DNA from: Nymphaea colorata
Taxonomy: Eukaryota; Streptophyta; Magnoliopsida; Nymphaeales; Nymphaeaceae
Length of the DNA: 64,000 bases
Assembly: GCF_008831285.2 (NCBI RefSeq)
Contig: NW_022204507.1
Span: forward strand, 2,898,814-2,962,813
Direction of reading: 5' to 3'
Position 1 is the first letter of the stretch, and every line of letters begins with the position of its first letter. The notes below the pieces were generated by a model, which was given only the letters and a program-made list of their open reading frames with translations, ran no database searches and was not told where the DNA came from. This document shows, piece by piece, positions 46,001-57,159 of the stretch. The position numbers and the translations under genes were made by a program.

Positions 46001-46420
46001 GGAAAAGGAGCAAAGGGAGAGGCCACATGAGAGAAAGGCTGACTAGGGGGAGTGTCTTGGAACCTAAACCTAAAGTAGGAACTGGAAGTGGGAAAGATTA
46101 ATTGCAACGGCAGATTTGTTGAAGATGACTCTTATTTTGGTTGACATATAGGCCAAACTGCTCAAATATGCAGTAATATGCTTAATATAACTTATGTACA
46201 TAGTGCCCCCAAGTGAAGGTGTGCTTGGAAAGACCGACTTAGAAAAACACTTCAGTATTTTATTCATGTTATAATTCAAGTGAAGGTGTGCTATGAAGCG
46301 CAAAATGATGAAAGCACATCATTCAAAAATGTCAAATGAAATCTGCAAACAAGCCAAAAAAGAAAATGTAATGGAAAAGAATTGGTGCTCATCCAAATTA
46401 TCCATCACAAGCCTTATATT
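46001..46420. other. Spacer
   Basis: No feature recognised, apart from two nearby copies of AGTGAAGGTGTGCT (46212 and 46279). Confidence 0.4.
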
Positions 46421-46429
46421 CCTTAAGAA

Positions 46430-46850
46430 AGCATTTGTCTCATAATCCAATTTACAAATTCTTCAGCTCAACCACGATTGCCAAAATGTGTCTAACTGTG
46501 AAGAATCCGTGGTTGACTTTCTCAATCATTTGATGTTTCTAACTGATTCACTTAGTTTAGTTGTTGAAGTTATAAAGGAAAATGTCTTAGTTATATATGC
46601 ATGTACATAGTAGCTTAGGAAATGAATATAAAGGTTTTGTATAACTATGACAACTTCAAAATCTCTTCCTTCATTCTGGGAAATACATGATATTCTCATA
46701 AATCAAGAGAAGTGATTAATGGTTGCCTTCTTTGCTCAAAATAGGTGTGACCTTGGCAAAGGTAGAGGTTGTAGTAGAGGCATTCATGGAAATGACTATG
46801 AAGTTAAAGCAAGACAATCAATGGCATCCAAATACAAGTACTGTGCATCA
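46430..46850 (+). pseudogene. Copia gag fragment
   Basis: Pieces in shifting frames read V-V-D-F-L-N-H-L (about 46515), G-N-E-Y-K-G-F-V (about 46620), T-S-K-S-L-P-S-F-W-E-I-H-D-I-L-I-N-Q-E (46650-46705) and L-M-V-A-F-F-A-Q-N (46717-46743), ending in G-K-G-R-G. That order is the distal part of UBN2-type copia gag. There are several stops and frameshifts and no zinc knuckle in good form. The native element is lost around it. Confidence 0.7.
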
Positions 46851-46959
46851 TGTTGCGACTTTAGGTCTATGTTTGATGCCAAATATAAGTGTTTTGGTTT
46901 AGTTGGTGTCATGGTAGGCAATGATGTGAACGCCCTAATGGCAAATTAAGGCAAATCAA

Positions 46960-47555
46960 TTAAAAAATAAGAGGTTTCTATTATCCCATGACCATGTTTT
47001 AGAAATAAAGTAAAATCTTCTATCCATATCTAATATATATGCAAAGGTAAGAAGTGCAATATTGAGTTAACAAATCTATTTTTTTTTGGGTTAAGGATGA
47101 GCTGAACAAGAAAATGCAGTTTAGAGAGGGGATGCGGTAAAGACAATATGTATGTCTAGCTAATGGATAAACGGGCAAGTGGCTGGAATAAAGTGGACCA
47201 ATCCCTTATGTTTGAATCTTTATTTGCTAGTTCTTATCTTACCACAATTTCAAATTTTGTGTGGCATGATAGATCAAGATAGGCTAGTAATTATGTAATG
47301 AATCCGTTGAGAAATGATGATGTTATTTTGAAGGCAAAAAACAAAATACAGAAATATGTTTTAATGGCCTTCTTACAAAATGTCGTTGTTTGCCATTTCA
47401 AATCTTTAAGCATATTTTGAATTTTTCCTTTCTAAATAATGCATGTAGTCCTATGAGGACTCGTAATTGTTAGCCTGTTGTGGCACAATCAGAAGTTATG
47501 TGAAAGTTTGTTCATCTGCTGGAATCTCTAGAGGGATTTGGTAGTAGAGAACTAT
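46960..47555. other. Spacer
   Basis: AT-rich DNA without recognised features. Confidence 0.4.
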
Positions 47556-48500
47556 TGTGCAGAGTATTTTCTATTAAAATAAGGATAATTACTAGTAGAT
47601 AAATTTAATTGTAAATAGCAAAAAATAGTTTTACTAATCGTTTATAAGGGCACTTATTGTAATTAGGACAGATATCATTTGATTCTTCTCAACAAACTTC
47701 TTGCACACTATAAGAGTTTAGTAACCAAGGAAGCGCTATTTTAGCCTCTCCATCACATGTGTATGTGCTTTCTGTTTCGCTCTGATACCCTATTTCGCTC
47801 TGTTTTACTTGTGTTTTGTTTTCCACCATACGAAGTTTTGATTTTATTATGGTATCAGAGCTCTAAGCACTTTTTCTTTGAGCATGATCTTCGTATATTA
47901 TTGACCGCTATGTGGTTATTTACTAATCATCATCTAGTCATCCCTGCTTGCACTTTCATCTTGGTCAACATACGGCAAAAACAAATGCAAATATGAATTC
48001 ACTTACTAGAGAAAACCCAATCACCTCTAGTTCAAATACTTTGTCTGACATCAACATAGAATTTGACGTCCCTTATTGATGCATCATTTGGACAACCCAT
48101 GAGATTTGTTGGTGAATTAGCATCTTAGTGGTAATAGCTATGGCACTTGGACATGGCCAATGATAATGGCACTTGTCACTAAGAACAAAATATCATTCAT
48201 TAATGGTTCATTGCCTATGCTTGAAGTTTTTTCTCTAAATTTTCTGTTGAGATCTTATTACAATTGTATGCTCTTGTTCTAGATCATCAACTCATTACCT
48301 CATAAAATAGAAGATAGTGTTATATATACTGCCATAGAGAGAAAAGTTCAATTAGATTTACAAGAATGCTTTTACCAAAGTACCACACAATTTTCAAACT
48401 AAGATTGTAATTAGTAAGATTAATGAAGACGCATTTCTATATCAGCATACCATATGAAATTCAAGGCTAACTGGGATGAGTTGGCCTCATATAATCCTCT
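47556..48500 (+). mobile_element. Copia 5' LTR, primer site and gag remnant
   Basis: A probable LTR at about 47556-47848 ends at TGATTTTAT and is followed by the primer site TGGTATCAGAGCTC (47850-47863), a full match to the initiator tRNA-Met site at its core. A TATA-like CACTATAAGAG lies at 47706. Downstream, gag pieces read T-M-A-L-V-T-K-N-K-I-S-F-I-N-G-S (about 48160-48215; family A-L-x-A-K-N-K-x-G-F-I-D-G) and W-D-E-L-A-S-Y-N-P-L-L-V-F (48473-48511). No pol follows before the next repeat, so it is 3' truncated. Confidence 0.75.
47850..47863 (+). other. Primer binding site (tRNA-Met)
   Basis: TGGTATCAGAGCTC, with the TGGTATCAGAGC core perfect. It directly follows the probable copia LTR. 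Confidence 0.85.
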
Positions 48501-48767
48501 TCTAGTATTTTCGTAGGGATAAATGATAGAAGGAGAGGGGATCTCCATGATGAAGCCCCCCCTGACTATAAAAAAAAAAACAATTCATTTAAAAAAAAAC
48601 AATTCATTTATTCCTTTAATAATGAGAGCATATGTATTTGTTTCTCCAAAATCATTACCTTAGAAACCCAATTATCACAAAAACCAAGGTGGTGTAGGGA
48701 TTTCCTAATGAAGTTCCATTTAACTTTGTCCTACATCTTTGACATATCAAGGTTCAGATGCATGAAC

Positions 48768-49070
48768 GGTTATTCTGAAACCAAGACAAACTTGGTCGAG
48801 CACGTGACGAGGTTTAGGCGATCTCTACCCACGAGATCAGGTTACATGCACGGTCCATAGCCTTTAAGAAACTGACAAGTGCCCCCCCTGCCCCCTGCCC
48901 ACTGGCTCCCTAGCCCACTTTGAGGGTACTTGGCATCCACAGGAGCATGGCACAAGCCTAGGCATATAACCAGCTTTGAACCCATGTCAGAGAGATAGAA
49001 CTTGTCAGTGAGGGAAACAGGGATGGGGAGTACATGAAGAAGGGGTTGATACTTTGCTTAAGGTTCAGTG
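48768..49070 (+). repeat. Repeat B, left copy
   Basis: It shares with 52462-52870 the ordered landmarks AACTTGGTCGAGCAC, ACATGCACGGTCCATAGCC, TTTAAGAAACTGACAA, TGCCCACTGG, GGGTACTTGGCATCCA, CACAAGCCTAGGCATATAAC and CAGGGATGGGGAG. It is a direct repeat 3.7 kb from its partner. The pair could be LTRs of a small element or two copies of a dispersed repeat. Confidence 0.8.
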
Positions 49071-49590
49071 TCGAGCACAAGCTAGGTCTTGGTTTGTTGA
49101 GTGGAGTTTGAATTGACCCTTTAAAGCAAAATAGCTCAAGCATGACAAGACATGAGCAGAGTTGGGCTCTAGCCCGCTTGTGTATAACCACAACTATAAT
49201 ATATGCTATTGGCAATGTCTTTTACCATAGTCAATAGTCATAATGCAGTTGCCAATAAACTTATTGGCAAATACTCTTGCCCAAGCGAATGGATAAGGTT
49301 GACCTTGCCCTTTACAGCATGGGGAAAAGTCTTTTGTTAGGCCAAGGGTCATTGCCAATAATATCATTGGTAACAACTCGTTGAGTTATTGACAATGGAA
49401 GAAGTTGTTGCTAGAAGTTCTTACAGCAGTGATTTCTTCACTGCTATAGGTCTCCTTTTTCTTTTGAAAACAAAACAAAATGCCGCTTCTATAGCAGGTA
49501 AGCCAGTTTTTTCTAATTTGAAAGTGGGACGGTTTCAAATAGATAATCTAGATCGATACCAACAAACAAAAACATAGACTACTGAAACAA

Positions 49591-49630
<40 letters not shown>

Positions 49631-50640
49631 GAACACTCCATGCATCAGATTTTGGATTAACAAAAATTCAGATGGAAAAACGAACAAAAAAACAAGTCAG
49701 ACTTTTAGGCTATATGCAAGTTGAACTACATGTCATTTCTAGTGAGAGTTGTCTTAAAATGTCATCAGAAAATTATTTACAACTTACAAAAGCAGCTGTG
49801 AAGATTGAAACATCTCAAAAACATCCACCATCAAGTTACAAATCATGTATAAGCATCTCTAAGAAAATGGCACCTATCAGTCCTTCGTAAAGTTGCTGAT
49901 CCCTTTGACAATCGTTTGTTTATTAATTGATCCTCTGACCTACAGCGTCTCACATATAAAATGAAAAATTAATGAATAAGTGAAAATGAAGCAATGCTCT
50001 AGCCATTTCTGGATACAACATATAAAAGCATACACAATAGAAACTCCCCTCTTCACATGAACATTTTGTGGATCAAAGAAGAAAGGCCACTCAGAATCTG
50101 AAGCACATGCAGGTTACATATTGAAAAATGTAAAAGACATAAAAAAATAGTACTGTTTTACACAGAATGCAACTGTAGATATAGCAGATCCAAATTGGAG
50201 ACCAACACTAAATAGTCATTAACTTGGAATAAATAAACACACTAAAGATCAAGATGAAGATAAAGAGTTCAATACTAGTGTATGTGATGCAACTTGGTAG
50301 AGGTTTCCCTAAATCATCATATTTAAAACACATCGAATACAATTTACAAGACTAACAAAGCGGTAACTGTAAAAATGTGAAAAGGATAAGATTGGGAATA
50401 TGAGTACATCCACAATATATTTCTTTTCAAGGACAGTGAACTGGAAGACAGCTCAGCAGAAGAATGTATGGGCATCATAAACAACAAATTCGAGCTGTGC
50501 ATTTTCCAATCATTGTTCACCATGTGGCGTCAAATGGTGCATGCATTCTGCTGTGTATTTTCCATCATCGGGAACAGATAAATATTTACACATTCAAAAA
50601 CATAACTTCTTTATGTGCTATATCAATAAGTAATAACACT
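49071..50640. other. DNA between repeat B copies, part 1
   Basis: AT-rich, no domain recognised. It includes a GA microsatellite (given separately). A TTGCCAATAA word recurs in 49210-49380 (GTTGCCAATAAACTTATTGGC, CATTGCCAATAATATCATTGG), able to form small hairpins. Confidence 0.45.
49592..49632. repeat. (GA)n microsatellite
   Basis: About 17 GA units with one AAAG interruption near the end. Confidence 0.95.
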
Positions 50641-50647
50641 CAAATTA

Positions 50648-50728
50648 GGCCATCATAGTGTCAACTGCGATCCTCTCTCCCTCTTTCATTGCAAAGTACC
50701 CATAGAAAATTGAATAAGAGTTTTCCTT
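50648..50728 (-). pseudogene. Exon-like piece ending in a stop, unidentified
   Basis: The minus strand reads K-E-N-S-Y-S-I-F-Y-G-Y-F-A-M-K-E-G-E-R-I-A, then V-D-T-M-M-A and TAA. It is short but protein-like, preceded by a T-rich tract and AAAG. It may be the last exon of the same lost gene as 51855-52130. Family not recognised. Confidence 0.25.
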
Positions 50729-50729
50729 T

Positions 50730-51854
50730 CAGCTAGTGTTTCTGTACAAGAAATAATGTCATCATCTCATGCCACGCCTTATATCCTCCTCAATCTTCTC
50801 TCCAGATTACCTATATGTCTTGCATAAAGAGTGACCTTGCAACAAAACTTTAAGGTTTTTAGTAAGTATTTCTACAGTCTCCTATATAAAAGTTGAACCT
50901 TAGTATAGGCTCATAACTTAAAGCGCGTTCACTAGATTACGACTTTGACCGCAACAGTAGTTAATTTTTTAAAGTTGTTCACTCAATACTTATAAAATTT
51001 TCCACCACTTAGTGAAAATAGAACAAGTACCCAAAAAAAAAAAACCACTATAAGGATTCAAAAATTAGACAGAAAAGGAGAGATATAAAAAAGTGGTTCT
51101 GCACTACTATATAATACATAACTAAGACAGAACAAAACAAAGGGAAAACTAACAGGACAAAAGGGTTTTATATGTCTTCAACTATTATATGTCCATTATC
51201 AAATAAAGAAGTCAGTTTTCTTACCAATTCATCCTCCACATTTTTAATTTGTTTCCTGGGAACAATATCAGTAGCTTGATCTTAAAACCTTGCAATAGGT
51301 TGACAGAGATGAACCACTACAAGTTCATGTTTCACAATCAACAGCAAGTTTCATGCGAGGCATGTACATCAATGGAACTAGAGAGCTCACATGAGAAAGG
51401 ACCATAACTAGAATACCTACTTTATCATGTATTGAAAAAGAATCCACATACGAATAGCAAAAACCTGGTTCTCAACATTCATGTAATTCATGAAAAAGAT
51501 AGAAACTTGAAAGGCACATGTAATTTTTAATTCCATTTTTAATTTTTCTTTTATATTTATTGACTCAATATTGTATTGCAATAAAATATTCAAAAGAAAT
51601 TAGTGTTCCTAGGCTCAATGCCTCTTAAATCTTCTCAACCCTTTCAAGAGAGTTGGTGATAACTCTTCAAATATCATATTAAGAACCAAAGATTCCTGTT
51701 ATTAGTAATACAAACCATGTTCAGGAATTCATATCCCCAATAGGTTCAAACTCCGCTTTTACACAAGGTGATTCATTCAATTAAAAACAATTTATCTATT
51801 TGATAATTGATTTAAGCATGTAGACATAAGAAACCAACATATTCTTATACCTTC
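50730..51854. other. AT-rich DNA, possibly intronic
   Basis: No strong feature. At 51221-51278 the minus strand reads D-Q-A-T-D-I-V-P-R-K-Q-I-K-N-V-E-D-E-L directly followed by GTAAG, a good 5' splice site, and preceded by TTTTAAG. This could be another small exon of the lost gene, but phases do not simply join with the upstream piece. Confidence 0.3.
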
Positions 51855-52130
51855 CATTATCTTCAAGTTGATTTATCATTGCCCTGTAGTAATCATCAAG
51901 TTTCTTCCACAAGAGTATTCTGTAAGGGTCCTTTGGAGCTGTAGATGTAGAATCTTATGTGATGATGTATGCTGCCATTTGATGGTGGAAATAATGTGTC
52001 ACAAACGGTTGTGTAACGTCATCTGAGATCTTCATCTCCCATATCTCTCCTTGCCATTTTCTATTTCCCCGTTGGCATTTAATTCCTCAAGCTTCCGGAG
52101 ACCCATGGAGTTCATCGTTCTATTAGTCTT
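51855..52130 (-). pseudogene. Unidentified decayed gene fragment
   Basis: The minus strand starts M-N-S-M-G-L-R-K-L-E-E-L-N-A-N-G-E-I-E-N (about 52111-52050). After a frameshift near 52035 it reads Q-P-F-V-T-H-Y-F-H-H-Q-M-A-A-Y-I-I-T, a TAA (51958-51956), then P-K-D-P-Y-R-I-L-L-W-K-K-L-D-D-Y-Y-R-A-M. It ends at GGAAG|GTATAAG near 51857, a plausible 5' splice site. The sustained protein-like text across one stop and one frameshift marks a real gene origin. I do not recognise the family. Low-complexity AGATC/CAGATT repeats lie just upstream. Confidence 0.45.
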
Positions 52131-52139
52131 TGGTCAGTA

Positions 52140-52461
52140 GGTTATTAGGGATGTCAATGAATCAGATTCAGATCAAAAACCAGATCAAGTTTTTTTAAAT
52201 AAGTCAGTTACGAAAAAAAGAGAAATTTGATGTCCAAATAAAAAATCAGATCAGATTCGGTACTAAAATTGGCATCCGATTAAATTCAGATTGAGACTCA
52301 GCATCAAATAGATACCCAATCAGATACCAGAAAAAAAAGATAATGGATATCTAAACCCAAATTTATAGATCTGGATCTAAATAATATATTTTATTCTACA
52401 TTATTGTAAATTTATAAATCTGAACCCAAATTTGAATCCTCAATTTCAATTAATATCATCT
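52140..52461. repeat. CAGATTCAGATC-type simple repeat DNA
   Basis: AGATTCAGAT, ATCAGATTCGG, ATCTGGATCT and AATCTGAACCC words alternate through the stretch. Similar words occur at 63830-64000. Probably decayed low-complexity transposon ends. Confidence 0.5.
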
Positions 52462-52870
52462 GAATCTAAAACCAATGCAAACTTGGTCGAGCACTTGGCA
52501 AGGTTTGGACCACCTCCAGATCCACTGCAAGTGACATTTTGTTCATAAGCCTTCTTAATTTTATAGCTGCATTTTTTTATCAAGACCCATGACATCTGGT
52601 TACATGTATGGTGCATAGCCTTTAAGAAAATGACAATTGCCCCCTGCCCACTTGTACTAGCTCCTTAGCCCACTTTTTGGGTACTTGGCATCCATGGGAG
52701 CCAGTGCACAAGCCTAGGCATATAACCAGCTTTGAATATCCACCCACGTCATCGACACTAGACTAAAAACTTGAGAGAGAGAGAGATAGAGAGCTTCTCA
52801 GTGATGGATACAGGGATGGGGAGCACATGAAGAAGGGGCAGAGAGTTTATTTCCTCTCTTAAGTGTAAAG
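52462..52870 (+). repeat. Repeat B, right copy
   Basis: A direct copy of 48768-49070 with an insertion of about 80 bp near its start (52515-52590) and a GA-rich insertion (52770-52795). Landmarks are listed with the left copy. Confidence 0.8.
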
Positions 52871-53038
52871 TGTGTTGCAGGCCGCCTCATGAGCTTGTTG
52901 TTGCCAACTCCACCATCATCAACGTTGTCGTCCTCTTCTAAAGAGATTTACTAGAGAAAGTATGATTTAGCAATTTCCAACTTTCAAGAGGCTGTGAAGC
53001 TCAAACGGAAGAATGTTAGGGCCTTCTGCCTCTTGGGA
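52871..53038. other. Short spacer
   Basis: No feature recognised. Confidence 0.3.
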
Positions 53039-53280
53039 TCTGTTACAAAAATGAAAACTAATTCTTAAAGCTGTGTTATTAACTTTGTTTTCTTTACACC
53101 TATTGTAAAGGTGTAAAATTGAATTGTGGTGTTCTTTGTCACGCATGTGGAATTCTCTAGAAGGTTGAAGGCATGATTCTGTTGTAATAGAAAATATTCT
53201 TTCATGCCTGTATTTGTTTTTGTACAAAAAAGAGTATAAATATGTGAAAGGAAGAAGAGCATGATGCCCAATATTGTGGG

Positions 53281-53365
53281 TGAAGATGAACCAGCCGAAT
53301 GTCATGGGTGAAGATGAGCCAGCCGAATGTAGTGGGATAAGATGAGCCAGCCAAATGTCATTGAA
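53281..53365 (+). repeat. 29 bp minisatellite, 3 copies, inside the LTR
   Basis: TGAAGATGAGCCAGCCGAAT plus GTCATGGG recurs at 53281, 53309 and 53338 with few differences. It follows the LTR TATA box by about 45 bp. Confidence 0.9.
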
Positions 53366-53948
53366 ACCAAAAACCGTGGTGACTTAAACTAGTGACTTTC
53401 TTAATTGCGTGCACTGTTTCTGGCATCCAGCAGTTCAGGTAGCATTGCCAGCCTTCCACGATCCAACAGCAGTCGTCGTAGAACAGTTCAAGCAAGCATC
53501 GATCCAATCCCTATGGTTGGAGGATTCCCTACATTCTGTAGAGTGGTTCTTCAGTGAACCTGCCCCTTTCACTACTGTTTGCGATGCCGACCACCTTTTC
53601 CTGTCAAACTTCATGGACAGCATCTCCAAAGGATGAAGAACCTAACAAGCCAAGCTCGATCACTGAGGTAGCCTCTCACAGATGGAATCCTCGAATTCAT
53701 GGGCGTCCCTCTCTTTGTTTCAAGTTTCTTGTTGCCCTCTATTTCTTCACTTGCCGCCACTGGTGTCGACCCCCATTGGGCCCCAAAAGGGTCAAACAGC
53801 ATCCTCAGGCCGTGGTGACTCCTGCTCAACCGGTGACGTGATCAGAGCCAGCCAGAATATCCAGATTTCCATCATCTTTCCTGTGGCGTTTTTTCTTCTC
53901 CTTTGCATGGGAAGTCGGGTATTGAGTCCTCAGATTTAAGGAGGAGTC

Positions 53949-54755
53949 ATGGCTGACAAAGGAAAGAACAATGAGTCAGGAAATATCAATGGCCATGAAA
54001 ATGCCTGGGTGATATTTGATCTCTTCTATTTGCATCATTCGGATAATTTTGGAAGTGGGTTAGTATCTCAACCACTTATCGGTGATAACTATGCAATCTG
54101 GAGCAGAGTCATGATCGTGGCTCTATCAGCCAAAAACAAGTTAGGATTCGTTGATGGGACTATCAAAGAGCCCAAAGAGGATGAACATAATCGTATGTTG
54201 TGGGTACAATGTAACAATTTGGCTCTAGCATGGATTCTTAATTCAATAAATAAGGAGATTCATGCTAGCATCGCTTATGCTACCTCAGATCAAGTAATAT
54301 GGAAGGAGTTAAAAGAAAGATATACTCAATGTCTTGCACCAAGAGTATTTCAGCTACACAGTTCAATACATCGATTACAACAAGAGTCCATGTCTCTTAC
54401 TACATATTATACAAAACATATTGTATAAAAATCAAAGTGCTTTGGGAAGAATTAAATTACTACAATCCTGTGTCTATGTTCATGTGGGGGCATAAAAAAT
54501 TATTCGGATCAAATCCAAAGAGAACATGTAATTTAGCTCCTGAAGGGACTGAATGACTCATATGATGCTATTAGAGGACAATTTTATTGCTTGTCCCTTA
54601 TCCACAGTAAACAAATTATATGCTCTAGTCTTGCAGGAGGAACAACTGCGTAAATCAAGATTCACGCCGTCAGCCTCTCACACCACCTTGGCAATATCAC
54701 ACAATCATATTCCCAAAGCAGCATCACTTGAACAAAGTTTCAAGTTTCAATGAAA
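53949..54755 (+). pseudogene. Copia gag
   Basis: The 159-codon frame carries L-I-G-D-N-Y-A-I-W-S-R-V-M-I-V-A-L-S-A-K-N-K (residues ~43-64), G-F-V-D-G-T-I, then W-K-E-L-K-E-R-Y and Y-Y-T-K. This is canonical UBN2/UBN2_3 copia gag. Frameshift at about 54425 is followed by V-L-W-E-E-L-N-Y-Y-N-P, then another shift to R-L-N-D-S-Y-D-A-I-R-G-Q-F and V-N-K-L-Y-A-L-V-L-Q-E-E. The ATG at 53949 follows TTTAAGGAGGAGTC and is the likely native start. It is the best-preserved gag in the window. Confidence 0.9.
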
Positions 54756-54774
54756 TAAAGAAAGACATCAAAGG

Positions 54775-55420
54775 TGACCAATCTGTAGTTATTGTCATAA
54801 CACAGGTCATGTGAAAGATAAATGTTTCGAGTTGAATGGCTATCCTCGAGGACATCGATTCCATGATCCCAACTTTCGACCACCACTAGCTGCAGCTACC
54901 ATTCATAATCAAAGGTGGGTGGACCTCCATGCAAGCAATGGTATTAGTTTCTCTGGCAGCAACGGTCAAACTTCCAAGGAAGTTGTGCCTTCATTCACTA
55001 TGGATGAGTATCAGAAACTCTTATCACTTGTTAGAACTCCATCTACCTTTATCAATTTTGCAGGTAATATATCTTCATATAGTGTCTCCCATCTTACTTG
55101 GATTATCGATTCTGGAGCAAGTCGGTGCATTTGTGCCATTAGCTCTCTACTTCAAAAACCAACCAACTGCCAAATACCTATAAACTTACCTAATCGACAT
55201 ACAATAACTGTCCATCAAACTAGTGATGTTAAACTACCACCATTCACTCTCGAAAATTCCTTGTATATTTTCTCTTTCAAAGTGAACCTACTCTCTATGA
55301 GTCAATTGAGCAAGGCACTAACCTTTTCCGTAACTTTCTTCCCTACTCATTGTGTCTTGCAGGACCTGAATGCGGGATTTCTATTGCTCTCTTATTTCGG
55401 CTCCCTTGACCAATGGTAAC
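54775..55420 (+). pseudogene. Copia zinc knuckle and aspartic protease
   Basis: The knuckle reads C-S-Y-C-H-N-T-G-H-V-K-D-K-C-F-E-L-N-G-Y-P, the full C-x2-C-x4-H-x4-C copia form (family reads C-x-x-C), at about 54783-54840. The stretch runs open to 55419. The protease core W-I-I-D-S-G-A-S-R-C-I (55099-55131) keeps its catalytic Asp (55108-55110), and V-N-L-L-S-M-S-Q-L-S follows (55282-55311). Family members release the mature proteins from the polyprotein. This segment is intact as a frame but is severed from a working gag and pol. Confidence 0.88.
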
Positions 55421-55504
55421 TTGACATTTAATGCAATGAAAGGCACAAGGTACCCTCTTTCTTACTTTACTTCACTTTCTTGTTTCTCACCTAAAAACCT
55501 TGAA

Positions 55505-55745
55505 GTGGCAGTTGGACATAGGGAGTGGTGAGACACAATGAACATAGAAATTAGTACACTAAAGGAAAACAACACTTGGACAATGAGCACTTCACCACAA
55601 GGAGTTAAGCCCATCGGTCATTTCTATATGTCCCTAGGATCAGCTGCAACTAAAAAAGAAGATGAACTTGGTTTATTTTTTATAGCAATTTCTCACAACA
55701 CCCTCAAAATGTTTGGGCTTTCTACTTTCTTTCTCTCATTGTGAG
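55505..55745 (+). pseudogene. Copia RT N-terminal fragment
   Basis: It reads W-stop-D-T-M-N-I-E-I-S-T-L-K-E-N-N-T-W-T-M, then G-V-K-P-I-G, the first conserved block of copia RT (A-M-x-x-E-I-x-A-L-x-x-N-x-T-W...G-x-K-x-I-G-x-K-W). Similarity ends at about 55610. Confidence 0.75.
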
Positions 55746-57155
55746 TGTTGGATTTGATAATATGAATGTGACCTCGATACGCGGATGGCAGATTGTGTGT
55801 GACAGGCCAGTTAAGATAAGGTGTGCTGCAGCAAAGAAGGGAGCAGAGTTTAAGAAGCTCTCCGGTTCAAAGGCGAACATTGTGCGCCGTTCTGGTCATC
55901 TCCCATCTACCTGCTCTTAGAAGCAGCAGTCTAATCAGAATCCAAGTTCTGATGGTGGAAAATAAAGAAAAATATCTTTTCTTTGTTTAGACATGCATTG
56001 TCTTGAGAGTTTTGATGTTATCTGTCTCAACAAGCTATGTTCTGCTGGTTGTATATTAAAAATTTTGTAGTTTAGTAGGGCATTTTTTTTCTTCGGAAAT
56101 GTTTAACCTTTGTATTCTATCTTCAAAATTCACATAATATTGAAGATTAATATTCAAGTTTCATATCACTATCACAGAAGTTTTTGTGATTTGAGATTTT
56201 TTTTACTGGACTGTATGCACTCAGTTGCATTGTAGCCTCAGAAAATCTCACTATGATAGTGTCATATGATAACTATGATGTACAAATAATGATGGGTCTT
56301 GTGATGATAGTGTTCTAGTTACCAAACAACGGACATAACAGACTATATATGATGCAAACACTGAACAAAACATACAAAATGCACAAAACACAAATCAAAC
56401 ATCAGCATAATAGATAGGACGGACAAGACAAACAGGAAGGAAAATAAACACTGGACAGAATGAACATGTTGTTCTGTTCCTAAAACCATCAAATAATAAA
56501 CAAAGAATTCCGATGACAGGATGGACAGGACAGAGATGTGGTAGACAAGACGTCTTGTCTGTTGTATCTAGAGGAACACTTGTCAAACAACCTCTTAACT
56601 TACTCGACGACCTCACAATACACCAGAACGTATCTCTAGCTTTGCTTCAAACTTGGTGGCCGCTGTTTAGGACGAATGGGTCCGCGTTTCTGGACCTATT
56701 TTTGTCTTATGAAAAGAGTAAGGTACTCTATTGTAGCAGTAATTCTTTGGTATGATTTCATAATTCATTTAAGACAGTATAAAATCCCATCACTTTTCGT
56801 TTTCATCTCCCTTTTTCCATTTTTTCACATTTTCTTTCCCCTGTCTTGAATTTCTCCATCATTTCTTCAAGGGTTCTACCATTCACCAGCACCTTGGGAT
56901 GTAGGTCCAATTTCCAACCATCTGTAACACTCAGATATTGGAGAGAGGGCAAATGCCAAGGTCTGTTGATCATGGTGTTCTCTTGCTGTGAAGCCCATTG
57001 TGCTGCCTTGCCACAACACATCCAAACATAATATACCAGCAGATGCCAAGTAAAGAGAAAGAAAAAGAAAGAAGAGACACCTACAACATTAAGAAGATTA
57101 ACAAGAGTCCAAAAGCCATATTCCAAGTATGTTGATGAAGATTATGCCATCCTAT
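55746..57155. other. Spacer with some coding-like pieces
   Basis: At 55741-55918 the plus strand is open for about 58 codons with many basic residues and ends in TAG (C-A-A-A-K-K-G-A-E-F-K-K-L-S-G). It is not recognised. At 56803-57126 (minus) an ORF has a Phe/Leu-rich stretch and then L-Q-Y-L-S-V-T-D-G-W-K-L-D; also not recognised. GGACAGGAC/GGACAAGAC words cluster at 56390-56560. Confidence 0.35.
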
Positions 57156-57159
57156 TGAA

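Larger units (their letters stand above)
53039..55745 (+). mobile_element. Copia element, 5' half with deleted integrase and truncated RT
   Basis: A probable LTR (about 53039-53835) carries a TATA box (GTATAAATATG, 53231-53241) and is followed by a primer-like GTGATCAGAGCC (53838-53849; consensus GGTATCAGAGCC). Then come gag (53949-54750), zinc knuckle (54783-54840), protease (54970-55420) and a short start of RT (55505-55610). Integrase is missing between protease and RT. No 3' LTR is recognisable, so LTR limits are tentative. Confidence 0.75.

Noticed and set aside
53554-53939. Overlapping plus-strand frames before the copia gag
   Set aside because: They lie in LTR and leader DNA of the copia element and mutually overlap.
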